Both the position numbers and the translations under genes were made by a program. DNA of 28,232 bases from an uncultured Prevotellaceae bacterium (GTDB taxonomy: Bacteria > Bacteroidota > Bacteroidia > Bacteroidales > Bacteroidaceae). Below the pieces are notes generated by a model. That model was not told where the DNA came from, did not search any database, and worked only from the letters and a program-made list of their open reading frames with translations. Shown here one piece after another: positions 7,139-17,200 of this stretch (within the stretch, counting starts at the first letter, position 1; the number at the start of each line of letters is the position of its first letter). The stretch is from contig CAMPCG010000005.1 of the NCBI GenBank assembly GCA_946644025.1, positions 1 through 28,232 on the forward strand, in the 5' to 3' direction.

Positions 7139-10100
7139 ATGTTTAACTGTATGAAAAAACAATTTTTCAGTAAGTTGCTTATGGCAGCGATGTTTGTCAC
7201 TGCCGTAGGCTCGTTCCAGTCTTGTAAGGACTACGACGGCGACATCGCTAACATCGAGCAGAACGCCTCCGTCCTTCAAGGCCAGGTGAACAGCCTTCAG
7301 GACGCCCTGAACACTGCGAAGTCAGAGCTCGCAGCTGCCAAGGCTGCTGCCGACAAGGCTGTTAAAGCTGCCGAGGAGGCCACTAAGAACGGCGCAGACG
7401 CCAACGCAGTGGCCAAGCAGGCAAAGGAGGCTGTCGACGCCCTGGCACAGACGGCTGTCCTGCAGAACACGATCGATGACCTTCAGAAGGCCATCGAAGA
7501 CGTGAAGGCTATCGCCGACGGTAAGGTAGACCAGAAGACGCTTGACAGCGAGATTGCCAAGGTCGCCGGTCGTATCGACGCTATCGACCCCGTCCTGAAC
7601 AAGCTGACCGAGGGTATCGCCGAGGTTGCTACCCTGAAGGGCCAGGTTGAGAGCAACAAGAAGGAGGCCAACGAGGCCATCGAGGCACTGCGTGCCGACA
7701 TCGCCAGCCAGCAGGCCGTCATCAACAGCTTCAAGGAGGACATCAGCGCCAAGCTCGCTTTCCTGAGCGACGAGAGCCTCATGGAGATGCTCGACGCCAA
7801 GGTTGCCGAGGCTGAGAACTCCGTGAAGAGCCTCCAGGCCGCACTGGCCAAGGTCGACGCCAATGCCAACAGCATCAGCGAGATCAAGAGCACCCTTGAG
7901 AGCCTCCAGGCTTCCATCAACGGTGCCGTCGAGAAGTGCGACTACATCAGCAGCAACTTCAGCACCCTGAACGTGTTCGTCGACAACGCCCTGACCAGCC
8001 TTGTCCTCAAGCCCACCCTCTACTACGGTGGTATCGAGGCCGTTGAGGCTATCCACGGCGTATACCAGCCCATCGGCTTCTCTATCTATTATGCCGACGA
8101 GACTGACGACGTGAACGCCCTGCAGGATCCCACGAAGACCAACGCTGCCTATGCACGTACTTCGACCAACGCCTACGACATCACTTACGAGTATGCTCCG
8201 AAGAATGACCTGATCTACAAGTATCCCGTCATCGATGCTTACTATCACATCAACCCGAAGCACCTCACCCGTGCTGAGATCGGCGACCTCGCCCTCAACA
8301 CCGAGGATCGTAACTATGTCAACACCGTCCAGACCCGTGCCGAGAAGAACTCCATCGACCTCGCCCTCGACGTCTGCGGACCTCAGGTCTACAATGTTGA
8401 GAACGGACTCCTGCACGCCTACTTCACCAACAGTGCCGACATGTGGCACCGTCTGGAGCAGGACGGCAGCGTATGCGCCGGCCAGGTCACCGTCGTCTCT
8501 CTGGAGGCTACCGCTCCCACTGCTGAGGGAACAACCCGCACCGTTACCTCTGACTGGGGTGCAGTTGCACGCGTTCACCAGCACGCTTACTGCCTCGCTG
8601 ACAACGACGCTACCATCGGTCACTACACCACCTATCCTCACATCTACAAGCCCCAGGATACCGACTGTGGTTTGATGGACCGCAACCAGTACACCTGGAC
8701 TGAGGACCACGTCTCCAGCGACGATGCTACCCGTGAGGACAAGTACAACAAGGACATCGTGCACATCTACCGTCAGGCTCGTGAGGCCATCGTGAACGAG
8801 TACACTCACACCCTGATGTGGGACGGCACACCTGTTGACCTGGATGAGATCATCGAGGTTCACGCTCTGCACCACTACTACAACTCGGGCGACCGCGAGT
8901 TCGACCTCCCCGTCGACTTCGAGCGCCTCGGCTTCAAGCGTAAGTACACCATCTGTAACTACCAGTATCCCGCTACCATGGGTGTCAACATCAATGGTAC
9001 TGAGGAGTCTCAGCACGCTCACATCGAGGATGGTCACCTCCTGAAGGCTAACTTCGTCACTGGTGGCAAGCGCGACATCACGAAGACCAGCCGCAGCTCT
9101 ATCGGCCGCGAGCCTCTGGTGATGGTTGAGCTCATCGATACGCTCGACGAGATGACCTGGAACCCCGACCACATGAACTGGGAGGCTGTTGCTAAGGATC
9201 ACAATCCCCGTCACAACCTCGTTGCTGTCGGCTTCATCAAGTTCAAGATCGTTGACGAGACCGATCCCGTTGTCCTCAACGTCACGATTGACTCTCAGAA
9301 CTCTAACCTCTATGCAAGCTGCGCCGGCGATACCGTCCTGACCAACTGGCACGAGGTTGAGGAGCAGATCCTCGACGCTATCAAGGTTCACGGACTGAGC
9401 ATCTCGAAGAGCGAGTTCGAGGCTAACTATGTACTGCGCAACGTCAACGGTAACGAGGCTTCGTTCCGTGAGATTGCTACTGGATTCGACATCAACGGTC
9501 AGGTCTACATTCCTTACACGAAGAAGACCAACACCTACGATCCCACTGTGAACACTCAGAAGAACTGGGTTGACGGTGTCAACCTCAGCAAGCCCGAGAA
9601 CTGGGTTCTCCCGCAGGTTGTCCTCAATGGCGACGTGAATGTCTACGATCAGAATCCTCTCCGTCCGAACGCAGAGCAGCGCTTCGTCGATCCCGACCGC
9701 TATGGTCAGATCGTCTACACCAGCTATGACTGGCTGCACCGCGAGACCAACCTGATTGGTATCACCATGACCGCTGAGCAGATGCTGCAGCAGCTCGTCA
9801 AGCGTGACCACGAGGGTGTCTATCTCGACAGCCTGGGCAACAAGGTTGCTTACCTCTCTGAGGCTGACTTCTATCCCTACTGCGACACTAAGGTGGCTGC
9901 CAAGCTGTACGACGTTGGTCACAACGGCTGGCCTGAGGTTACCGTCTGCTTCCAGGTTCGTCTGCACCTGAACAAGGCTACGATGGATCGTGAGGCTCGC
10001 ACCAACGAGAACGGTGGCTGGTACAGCATCGCCGGTGTCTACGGTGGCAAGAAGACCTTCATCAACGCTAACATCGACGCTTACAAGAATGGTGATCAGT

Positions 10101-11917
10101 ACTGGGATGTCCGTCGCTTCGTGATGAACCTCCAGCAGGCTCTGACCAACTACGACTGGCTGGCTTCTCTGACCAACAGACCTCGCGCATTCGACTTCTT
10201 CTACAACGAGATCGATGGTTCGAACCGCGCTGCTGAGCGTATCGGCATCCAGAAGGCTAAGCTCGGTGAGCTCCACGGAGACCTCTACTTCTACACTAAG
10301 AACTGGCTCGGTGACATCGAGGAGGGTACTCCTTACTGGCACAACGGCGCTCAGGCTGGTGTTGACGATGCATACGGCGACAAGAAGATTAGCATGGAGA
10401 ACGACAAGTTCTATGCTGACCGCTACCTCATCAAGGTTTGCTACACCAAGAACCCGCTCGACACTGTTGTCTGGGCTCAGGAGGCTACTGGCAAGCGCCA
10501 CGTTGGTAAGCTCGGTAAGTACCTGTTCGCTTACAAGTACATCGAGAACCACGCTGACTACACCGACACTTGGAGCAGCAAGACTGGTGATCCTCGCGAC
10601 GGTGACGACGCTCTGGTGCACAACTACACGCACTACGACATGCAGAACGGTGAGCTCATCGCCTGGATTGACAACTATGACACGCATCAGGCTCAGAACA
10701 GCCGCTATCCGTATGCTAACCTCGACCGCACTGGCCGCCTGAACGAGAGCGTTAACGTTCACTACAACTTCAACAGTAAGTTCGCTCAGGATCTGCTCAA
10801 CCGCGCTGGTCGCTATGCAGAGAACAACGGCGGTACTCAGGATGGTTACAGCAAGGCTACTGATAATCCCTTCAGCGTGAACTGCCACCTGAACCTCTTC
10901 GAGGGCGACTGCGTGCTCGCTATCAACCCGATGATTACTGAGCGTAAGCCTGGTCAGGACTACATCGTCCGTCCCGACTACGTCGACAACTACTATGAGA
11001 CTGGTGAGGCTACCCACTGGACTGCTCCTGTGAACTACGTTCCCGCTGACGGTCCCGACATGCCCGCTGAGAGCGAGTACCACACCTTCTTCCATCGTCC
11101 TGCCGGCGTGCCCGTCATGCTGAACAATCCTGACTTCGTGGTTCGCTTCCTGCGTCCGCTGAACGTCGAGTTCCAGACTCCTTGGCAGACCGCTGCTCTG
11201 AACGCTACTGAGGATGCTACTGCAAGCACCAACACGTACACCATTACCTACAAGAACCTCTTCCGCAATCAGACTGGTTCGCCTGCAAGCCGCATCTTCC
11301 CGATGGATTGGCGTAACTACAGCAATGTGGTTAATCAGACTGACTGGATACAGTACTATCAGGGCAAGCGGAATCCTGGTGTCTTCAACGACTGGAATGT
11401 TCCCGCTTGGAAGCGCAACGTGCCTTACGGCTTCGGCTTCCTGACCGGCTTCAAGTACATGGATAAGGATCGCAGCTCGTTCAACCGTGGCTCGAACATG
11501 AACTGGTACAACTGGAACAGCGGTCTGGTCTACACTCCGAACTTCACCGACCAGTATGCTGATACTTGGAACGAGATGAACGTTGTTCCTCAGATTGATC
11601 ATCTGCTGACCAACTGGCAGGGTAGCGAGCGCTTCATGGGTCGTGACCTGATCATCAACGGTCTTGACATCCAGCACAATGTTAATGGTGTTACTGGCAA
11701 CGTTGAGAGCACGACGTTCACCTACACGAACGACCTGATCAACCGCGGCGGATTCGACATCATCATTCCTGTGACCGTGAAGTATGCTTGGGGTGACATC
11801 ACCACCACTGGTAAGTGGGAGCAGACCACCAACATCCAGCGTACAAGCGATCGTTGGTTCCACAACGCCAACATGAACTACATCAAGGTTCACTTTGGTC
11901 CCACTGTCGCCAACTAA
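7139..11917 (+). CDS. Giant coiled-coil surface lipoprotein, probably very highly expressed
   Basis: This is a 1592-residue protein of unknown function. A lipoprotein signal peptide ends at the lipobox FQSC with Cys29, and the following KDYDGD is acidic like the Bacteroidota lipoprotein-export signal, so surface display is likely. Residues about 35-290 are an Ala/Glu/Lys/Asp-rich coiled coil (for example AAKAAADKAVKAAEEATKNG). The remaining 1300 residues are Tyr, Trp, Asn and Asp rich and look like beta-rich extracellular domains that I cannot assign. Codon use is extremely restricted: Lys AAG, Asn AAC, Arg CGT/CGC, Gly GGT/GGC, and no TTA, CTA or TCA codon over 1523 consecutive codons (7322-11893). 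This points to very high expression, perhaps as an S-layer-like or major surface protein (inference). An alternative start at Met5 (7151) would give a more typical signal peptide, MKKQFFSKLLMAAMF. Confidence 0.88.
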   Translation: MFNCMKKQFFSKLLMAAMFVTAVGSFQSCKDYDGDIANIEQNASVLQGQVNSLQDALNTAKSELAAAKAAADKAVKAAEEATKNGADANAVAKQAKEAVDALAQTAVLQNTIDDLQKAIEDVKAIADGKVDQKTLDSEIAKVAGRIDAIDPVLNKLTEGIAEVATLKGQVESNKKEANEAIEALRADIASQQAVINSFKEDISAKLAFLSDESLMEMLDAKVAEAENSVKSLQAALAKVDANANSISEIKSTLESLQASINGAVEKCDYISSNFSTLNVFVDNALTSLVLKPTLYYGGIEAVEAIHGVYQPIGFSIYYADETDDVNALQDPTKTNAAYARTSTNAYDITYEYAPKNDLIYKYPVIDAYYHINPKHLTRAEIGDLALNTEDRNYVNTVQTRAEKNSIDLALDVCGPQVYNVENGLLHAYFTNSADMWHRLEQDGSVCAGQVTVVSLEATAPTAEGTTRTVTSDWGAVARVHQHAYCLADNDATIGHYTTYPHIYKPQDTDCGLMDRNQYTWTEDHVSSDDATREDKYNKDIVHIYRQAREAIVNEYTHTLMWDGTPVDLDEIIEVHALHHYYNSGDREFDLPVDFERLGFKRKYTICNYQYPATMGVNINGTEESQHAHIEDGHLLKANFVTGGKRDITKTSRSSIGREPLVMVELIDTLDEMTWNPDHMNWEAVAKDHNPRHNLVAVGFIKFKIVDETDPVVLNVTIDSQNSNLYASCAGDTVLTNWHEVEEQILDAIKVHGLSISKSEFEANYVLRNVNGNEASFREIATGFDINGQVYIPYTKKTNTYDPTVNTQKNWVDGVNLSKPENWVLPQVVLNGDVNVYDQNPLRPNAEQRFVDPDRYGQIVYTSYDWLHRETNLIGITMTAEQMLQQLVKRDHEGVYLDSLGNKVAYLSEADFYPYCDTKVAAKLYDVGHNGWPEVTVCFQVRLHLNKATMDREARTNENGGWYSIAGVYGGKKTFINANIDAYKNGDQYWDVRRFVMNLQQALTNYDWLASLTNRPRAFDFFYNEIDGSNRAAERIGIQKAKLGELHGDLYFYTKNWLGDIEEGTPYWHNGAQAGVDDAYGDKKISMENDKFYADRYLIKVCYTKNPLDTVVWAQEATGKRHVGKLGKYLFAYKYIENHADYTDTWSSKTGDPRDGDDALVHNYTHYDMQNGELIAWIDNYDTHQAQNSRYPYANLDRTGRLNESVNVHYNFNSKFAQDLLNRAGRYAENNGGTQDGYSKATDNPFSVNCHLNLFEGDCVLAINPMITERKPGQDYIVRPDYVDNYYETGEATHWTAPVNYVPADGPDMPAESEYHTFFHRPAGVPVMLNNPDFVVRFLRPLNVEFQTPWQTAALNATEDATASTNTYTITYKNLFRNQTGSPASRIFPMDWRNYSNVVNQTDWIQYYQGKRNPGVFNDWNVPAWKRNVPYGFGFLTGFKYMDKDRSSFNRGSNMNWYNWNSGLVYTPNFTDQYADTWNEMNVVPQIDHLLTNWQGSERFMGRDLIINGLDIQHNVNGVTGNVESTTFTYTNDLINRGGFDIIIPVTVKYAWGDITTTGKWEQTTNIQRTSDRWFHNANMNYIKVHFGPTVAN

Positions 11918-11963
11918 TCACTGACAAGTTCTGTCCCTCTGACGGACAAAACTCATAACTAAG

Positions 11964-12004
11964 AAAGGGGTGTATGGCATACTATGTTATGCACCCCTTT
12001 TAAT
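11964..12004 (+). terminator. Intrinsic terminator between the two lipoprotein genes
   Basis: AAAGGGGTGTATGGC (11964-11978) pairs with GTTATGCACCCCTTT (11986-12000), with three G-U pairs and a 7-base loop, followed by T-rich sequence. The next start codon is only 18 bases downstream and no promoter is visible in between, so the hairpin may act as a partial terminator that lowers expression of the second gene. Confidence 0.8.
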
Positions 12005-12022
12005 TATTAACTCTTTAGAACA

Positions 12023-12538
12023 ATGAAATACAAATTTCTTCGTATTCTTGCACTGGCTGCCATTGCCGTTCCTCTCTGTCTCTGCTCATGCACTGGCGAG
12101 AAGAAAGATGGTGAATCTGCCAAGGTCGATCTTAATCTGCCTACGATGACGCTCGACTCTCAGGACACCATCATCGTTGACCAGCTCTCTACAGAGTTCA
12201 TCGAGCATCTGAAGGCCCAGGAGTATTCCGACGCCATCTCCATGCTCTACTATCTTGACCCCGACTCGAGCATCGTGCCCCTGCCCCGCAACCTGGCCAT
12301 CCGCCAGGAGCAGATCTTCCGCACGTTCCCCGTACTCGACTATCACTTTGAGAGCATCCGCTTCCGCACGGAGACCGACTGCCAGGTGAAGTTCAACATC
12401 ACCTTCTCGCGCAACGCTGAAGGTCAGGACTACACCACGTCGCTCTACCTGCAGCCCATCCGCCGCGACGGACAGTGGTACCTCACTGTGCGCGACTCAT
12501 CGGCACCCAACGGTTCGGCCTCTCAGATCGAGAATTAG
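12023..12538 (+). CDS. Small lipoprotein of unknown function
   Basis: This 171-residue protein begins MKYKFLRILALAAIAVPLC and has a lipobox LCSC with Cys23. The mature part contains an alpha-helical stretch (LSTEFIEHLKAQEYSDAISM, about 53-72) and then strands ending in DGQWYLTVRDSS. This order and size resemble NTF2-like lipoproteins of Bacteroidota, but the assignment is tentative. It lies 105 bases after the giant lipoprotein gene with only a terminator-like hairpin between, so read-through is its likely source of transcription. It may be an accessory or assembly partner of the large lipoprotein (inference from position only). Confidence 0.85.
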   Translation: MKYKFLRILALAAIAVPLCLCSCTGEKKDGESAKVDLNLPTMTLDSQDTIIVDQLSTEFIEHLKAQEYSDAISMLYYLDPDSSIVPLPRNLAIRQEQIFRTFPVLDYHFESIRFRTETDCQVKFNITFSRNAEGQDYTTSLYLQPIRRDGQWYLTVRDSSAPNGSASQIEN

Positions 12539-12555
12539 TCTGTCTGACATACAAG

Positions 12556-12605
12556 AATGCTTCTATGCCGTTATCTTATTAGGTGCGACATGGAAGCATT
12601 TTTGT
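12556..12605 (+). terminator. Intrinsic terminator after the small lipoprotein gene
   Basis: AATGCTTCTATG (12556-12567) pairs with CATGGAAGCATT (12589-12600), with one G-U pair and a 21-base loop, and is followed by TTTGTTTTG. It lies 17 bases after the stop codon. Confidence 0.75.
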
Positions 12606-12674
12606 TTTGCGTTGGCCCGCTCGCTTTTTTCTCGCCTGTGCAGGAAAAGGCAAATTTTCATTTTCTTTGCCGAT

Positions 12675-12691
12675 GCGGCCTCACAGGCCGC
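12675..12691. repeat. Short GC-rich inverted repeat
   Basis: GCGGCCT (12675-12681) and AGGCCGC (12685-12691) flank the loop CAC. It is in the gap before the acyltransferase gene and is not followed by a T run, so it is probably not a terminator. The function is unclear. Confidence 0.5.
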
Positions 12692-12783
12692 CCAATTGAC
12701 GAAAATGATAATGCCTATATATCAATCTTGCGAAACTTGTATAAATTATGCTAAAAAAGGGGATGCGGTTTCGGGAAAAGCAT

Positions 12784-12791
12784 TACCTTTG
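12784..12791 (+). promoter_or_regulatory. Probable -7 box of the acyltransferase gene
   Basis: TACCTTTG followed by CGC matches the -7 consensus. No TTTG is present at the usual -33 distance. If used, the transcript would begin at about 12796, the A of the proposed ATG, making the mRNA leaderless. It also lies inside the longer open frame that starts at 12748, which argues against that upstream start. Confidence 0.5.
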
Positions 12792-12795
12792 CGCT

Positions 12796-13728
12796 ATGTT
12801 GTATCATGTTCTTTATGCTTTTTGGTATGTGCTGTCGCTCCTGCCTTTTTGGGTGCACTATTTGCTGAGCGATTTCCTTTACGTCGTTGTCTATCGTCTG
12901 CTGGGCTATCGGCGTGCTGTGGTGCGCAGTAATCTGGAGTCGTCGTTTCCTGAAAAGAGCGTCGAGGAGCTGCGGCAGATAGAGCGGGGCTTCTATCACT
13001 CCCTTTGCGACTATTTCGTGGAGACGGTGAAGACGCTGTCCATGAGCCGTGAGCAGATACGCCGCCACCTTGTCTTCAAGGGTATTGAGGTGGTCGATGC
13101 GTGTATCGACGACGGCCAGTCGGTCGCTGCTTACCTGGGCCACACCTTCAACTGGGAGTGGATTACCTCGCTGCCCTTGTGGGTCAGCCCGAAGGCCCAC
13201 TGCGGACAGCTCTATCACGCGCTGGAGAACAAGGCCTTCGACCGCCTGTTTATCCATTTGCGTCAGCGCTGTGGAGCCGAGTGCATTCCCCTTACCGACA
13301 TACTGCGCAAGACCGTGGAGTATAAGCGTCAGGGTCGGCCCACGGTCTTTGGCTACATCGCCGACCAGGTGCCCCATTGGAACAATATCCACCACTGGTG
13401 CCAGTTCCTCAACCACGATACGCCCGTCATGACCGGCACGGAGCGCATTGCGCGCAAGAACCGTCAGGCCCTTGTCTACATCGACATGCGGCGGCTGCGC
13501 CGTGGCTACTATGAGTGCGAGTTCAGGCTCATCACCCGGCACCCCGAGCAGATGGGCGAGTTCGAGCCTACCGATATCTACCACCGTATGCTTGAAGAGA
13601 CCATACGTCGCCAGCCCGAGCTGTGGCTCTGGAGCCATAACCGCTGGAAGCGCACCCGCGAGGAGTTCAACGAGCGCTTCGAGGTGGTTGACGGAAAGGT
13701 TATTGAGAAGCAGGGGCGGCTGGAATGA
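12796..13728 (+). CDS. LpxL/HtrB-family lysophospholipid (lipid A) acyltransferase
   Basis: This 311-residue inner-membrane enzyme probably adds a secondary acyl chain to lipid A. The N-terminus MLYHVLYAFWYVLSLLPFWV is the usual membrane anchor, followed by YRRAVVRSNLESSFPEKS. The acyltransferase motif is GHTFNWEW, with His116 and Glu121 as the H-X4-(D/E) pair. FGYIADQVP, TGTERIARK and the C-terminal LWLWSHNRWKR match family blocks. I chose 12796 because the anchor begins there and a -7 box lies just upstream; the frame could start at 12748, which would add 16 residues (MLKKGMRFREKHYLCA) not typical of the family. The gene stands alone, converging on the giant minus-strand gene. Confidence 0.9.
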   Translation: MLYHVLYAFWYVLSLLPFWVHYLLSDFLYVVVYRLLGYRRAVVRSNLESSFPEKSVEELRQIERGFYHSLCDYFVETVKTLSMSREQIRRHLVFKGIEVVDACIDDGQSVAAYLGHTFNWEWITSLPLWVSPKAHCGQLYHALENKAFDRLFIHLRQRCGAECIPLTDILRKTVEYKRQGRPTVFGYIADQVPHWNNIHHWCQFLNHDTPVMTGTERIARKNRQALVYIDMRRLRRGYYECEFRLITRHPEQMGEFEPTDIYHRMLEETIRRQPELWLWSHNRWKRTREEFNERFEVVDGKVIEKQGRLE

Positions 13729-13778
13729 AATTCCAGCGGAAGAGACGGGATGTTTGCGTAATGGACAGTGCTTCTTTC

Positions 13779-13936
13779 TGTTGATGTGAAAGAGCCGTGG
13801 AAAAGTTGTCGTTACACGTATTTTAAATGTAGAAAGGGTAAGAACTATCTACAAACCACGTCAGTGTTTGTATAAACGCCGACGTGGTTTGTACAAACGT
13901 CGACGTGGTTTGTACAAACACTGACAGTGTTTGTAG
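13779..13936 (+). repeat. Dispersed head-plus-21-mer repeat, copy B (4 units)
   Basis: The head has CTGTTGATG (13779), AGAGCCG (13791), CGTATTTTAAAT (13817) and TAGAAAGGGTA. Four exactly abutting 21-base units follow at 13851-13871, 13872-13892, 13893-13913 and 13914-13934, each starting AYAAAC and ending GTTTGT. The distances AGAGCCG to CGTAT (26) and CGTAT to the first unit (34) are the same as in copies A and C. It lies about 50 bases after the acyltransferase stop codon. Confidence 0.87.
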
Positions 13937-13941
13937 ATTTG

Positions 13942-13980
13942 AGCCCCACCCCCAGAAGACCCACCCCCAGCCCCAGGGGC
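13942..13980 (+). repeat. C-rich low-complexity tract
   Basis: Repeated CCCCACCCCCAG-like sequence follows copy B directly. Very similar wording occurs at 26189-26236 on the other side of the giant gene. Confidence 0.6.
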
Positions 13981-14034
13981 TTGTCTTTATACACATCTTG
14001 CAGCGGCTGGAAGATGCCGTAGGTAATGGTGTCC

Positions 14035-14073
14035 GCCGCTCACCCCTCCCCTCCAAGGGGAGGGGTGAGCGGC
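14035..14073. repeat. GC-rich hairpin repeat, left copy
   Basis: GCCGCTCACCCCTCCCCT (14035-14052) pairs perfectly with its complement at 14056-14073 around the 3-base loop CCA, an 18-bp stem. The identical stem with loop CGA occurs at 26394-26432. It is probably a dispersed palindromic element and not a terminator, since it has no T run. Confidence 0.9.
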
Positions 14074-14138
14074 GGCCTACCTTTTCCCAAGAGGAGGGGA
14101 TAAGAAGAAAAGGGATGGCTGAGTGCAGAAAACGCAGA

Positions 14139-14189
14139 AAACGCCAAGGCACCGGGACAGACTTATGAAGTCCCGGTGCCTTGGCGTTT
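14139..14189. terminator. Bidirectional terminator between convergent genes
   Basis: A perfect 20-bp stem (14139-14158 with 14170-14189) encloses an 11-base loop. On the minus strand it follows the giant gene's stop codon by about 20 bases and ends in GTTTTC. It can also stop plus-strand transcription from the acyltransferase side. Confidence 0.8.
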
Positions 14190-14209
14190 AGAGATTGTTG
14201 TAGGGGGGC

Positions 14210-17200
14210 TTATTTCACCACGACCTTCATGGTCTTCGAGCTGTGGGCGGTGCTTGCCTTGACGATGTAGATGCCGCCTTGCAGCTGGAAGGTGCAGGAG
14301 CGTTTGGCTCCGTCGTGGCTGTAGGCTGTTGCTCCGTCGGCTGCGTAGGCAGCGACGTCCGTCAGGTCGTCGGCTGATGATGTCACCGTGACCTGGTGGC
14401 CTCGCACGCTGACGATGATGGCCTTCTGTTCCTGCTGTGCGGTGTCTATGTCCTGCGTCTCGGCTGTCAGGAAGTACCGGCCGTAGTCGTTGGGCACGAT
14501 GCTCACTGTCTGTCCGTCGGTCACCTCCGTCTGCTTGTTCTCGGCCGCGTCGTAGAGGTAGAGCGGTGTGCCGGCAGTTGTCCATTGCAGCTTGACGTCG
14601 ACCGGCTCCGTGCCGTTGCTCACCACGCCGAAGGGCACTGTGCCGATGTCTGGGCGCTGGTCTATGCTCACCTCTCGGCTTCCGGCCACTGTGAAGACGG
14701 TGGGTCTGTCGGCCAGGTGCTGGTCGAAGAGCGTCTCCACGTCCTCGTTCACCACGTATTCGGCGCTGGCTTCGTCGGTCAGCTCCACCGTTGCCATGCT
14801 GCCGCCCTGTGTCTGCAGGGTGAGCTGCGGGCGCGGGTTGGTGCCCTGCACGCCGGGCGTTTCGCCGTTGTGGTAGTCCATCATCATGCGGTGTGTGAAC
14901 GTCACGTTGGCCGAGGTCTTGAGGAAGAAGGCCTGCAGCGGACGTATGACGCCGGCGTCCTTATAGGCTCGCAGTGCGCCTGTCGCCTCGTCGTAGATCC
15001 AGTAGCTCTTCTCCAGGGCGCCGCTGATTACGGCGTCGCGGTTGGGCACGCGGCTCTCGTCGAGCTCGTTCTTGTCGGCGTTGAAGAATGCCTTCATGCT
15101 GATGGACGACATATAGGGGTTGCCCACGAGGACGTAGCCGTTCAGGTGCTGCGCCTTGCTGATGTCGACGGTGACGGCCTCAGCCTGATAGTCCTTGTCG
15201 GCCACAAGCTTGGCGTAGGCGTTGGGGTCTTGGTTGAACGCCTCGTCGCTGAAAATCTCGGGCTTCACAGGCTCGCTGAATTCCTTCTCCACCGTCTTGA
15301 TGCCGTCTCCGGCTGCGGGCTCTCGGTTGGTGTCGTTCCACCGGAAGTAGTCGTAGGAGGTGTCCTTCTTGGGCAGTCGCAGCAGTGCGGGCTCGTCGAG
15401 CTGCTTGCGGTTGGCGCGTATGGCGTAGGCCGTCAGCTCGGAGTAGGGCACCTGCACGTCGTCGTAGGTGTGGCTCCACTCCACTACGCTGCCCGACCAC
15501 GAGTCGTAGTTCAGCGAGGCGCTGTAGCTGGTCTGGCGGGTGTCGTCGGCGGTGGTGTAGACGCGGGGGCCGTCGGTGGTGCCCGACGCTGACGCGCCGG
15601 GAATAGTGGCTCCTGACGCGCCGGGAATAGTGGCCTCGCCCCATGCGTGCTGGTAGATGGGGTAGCGCGTGCGGCTGTAGGCATAGCCGGCGGCGTCGGC
15701 GGTGGTGCTGAAGCTGATGGGCTGGAAGGCCTCGCTTGTCTGTCGTCCGTGCTCGGTGGCGGTGGCGCTCCAGGGCACGTACATGTCGCCGGCGTAGGTG
15801 GCGCGCAGGGGTGCCGCCATCAGGTACCAGCGGTTAGGCTGCAGTTCCTTCTCCACCCAGGCCTTCTCGTAGGTCAGTCGCTGCTGCTTCTGCAGCTCGG
15901 CGCCGGGCTTGAAGTAAATCTCGCGGCAGATGTTACCGTAGTACTTCTCGCAGTCGTAGACCTTCGTGGTGCCCTCGCCTACCACCTCCTTAGCCTTGTT
16001 GTAGTGGCCCTGGCAGTCGGTCTCGGTGTAGCGCACCAGCATGTCGAAGCGAATGTTGGCCGTGGGGTCGCACGAGGTAGGCGAGTCGGTTCCGTCACCC
16101 ATGGGGCTGGGGTCTGTCATCAGCGTACCGACGATGAGGTTGCCGCCGCGGTACTTCGCCGTGGCGGGGTCGCCGTAGGCCGTGGGCTGGGTGGTCAGGT
16201 TCGGGGCGTGGGCCGTGGCCACGTCGGGTATGGTGACGTAGGTGAACTTCATGGGCACGAAGGCGGGGTTGCCCGTCTCGGTTCCGAGGTCGGCAAGTGT
16301 TCCCTCGCCGTTGTTCATGTAGCCATCGGGGTGACCGTCGGTGGCGGTGTTCTTTGCGCCGAGGGTCGTGCCGTCCTTGTAGAGCACGTCGCGCTCAGAG
16401 CGCGTCCAGTTACGGTCGTCGTTCCAGTTGGCGCTGTAGTAGCCGCTGTAGGCGTCCATCTCCCGTCCTGTCCAGGTGACGTACTCGGGCACCACCTTGA
16501 TGATGAGGAAGATGTTGCCGCGGCAGGCGTTGGTGGCAACGGTGGGGTTGCCGTGCTCGTCGGTGACGAAGTTGCCGCCCTCGCTGGTGATGGCGTCCTC
16601 CTCGTCGAAGAAGGTGGTGCTCACCTCATACTCGTAGCCCTCGTGGAAGGGTATCTCGCACTGGCTGAGGTCGAGGGCCAGGTACATGTGGTCGAAGTCG
16701 ACGTAGGGGTGCTCGCTCGCTGCGTCGGTAGAGACGATGGTGGCGAACTTCGCTCCGGTCGTGATTCCTGCTGCCTTGCAAGCCGGGTCGAATTCCGGGG
16801 CATCGACATCTGAAGAGAGCCTCAGCACGGGGTCTTCGAAGTAGAGGCGGCGTGCCTGGTTCATCTCGTCGTTGCCGTCGACCATGCTCTTGTCGTTGTA
16901 GCGGTTGATGGGTATGTGGAGTTTGTAGCCGTTGTTCTTCAGGTTGTTCAGCTGCTCCAGGCCCACGCGCAGCACGCGCCTCTCGTAGCCCTCGGTGGGA
17001 TAGCTCACGTCGGGGAAGCCGAGGGCCAGGTCGGGCTCGCCGGCCTTGACGTGGAAGTCCACCTCGAAGGGCGAACAGATCATCGTGGTGTTCGAGTCGT
17101 CAGTATTGTCGAGTTCCTGCTCGATGGGCAGACAGGTGACGATGCCCGATTGACTTTGGAACACATGGCTGAAAGTGGTGCTGGCGGTCAGCTCCAGGTC

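Noticed and set aside
7322..11893. A 1523-codon open frame antisense to the giant lipoprotein gene
   Set aside because: It is codon-aligned with the real gene and open only because that gene lacks TTA, CTA and TCA codons. Its translation has a Val/Leu/Asp-rich composition without recognisable domains or signal.
12557..12932. Small plus-strand ORFs between the small lipoprotein and the acyltransferase
   Set aside because: One begins inside the terminator hairpin and the other overlaps the acyltransferase gene in another frame; neither resembles a protein family.
13851..13934. Integron attC site or insertion-sequence terminal repeats
   Set aside because: No integrase, transposase or cassette-like gene order is seen, and the unit structure is tandem and not a bottom-strand attC fold.
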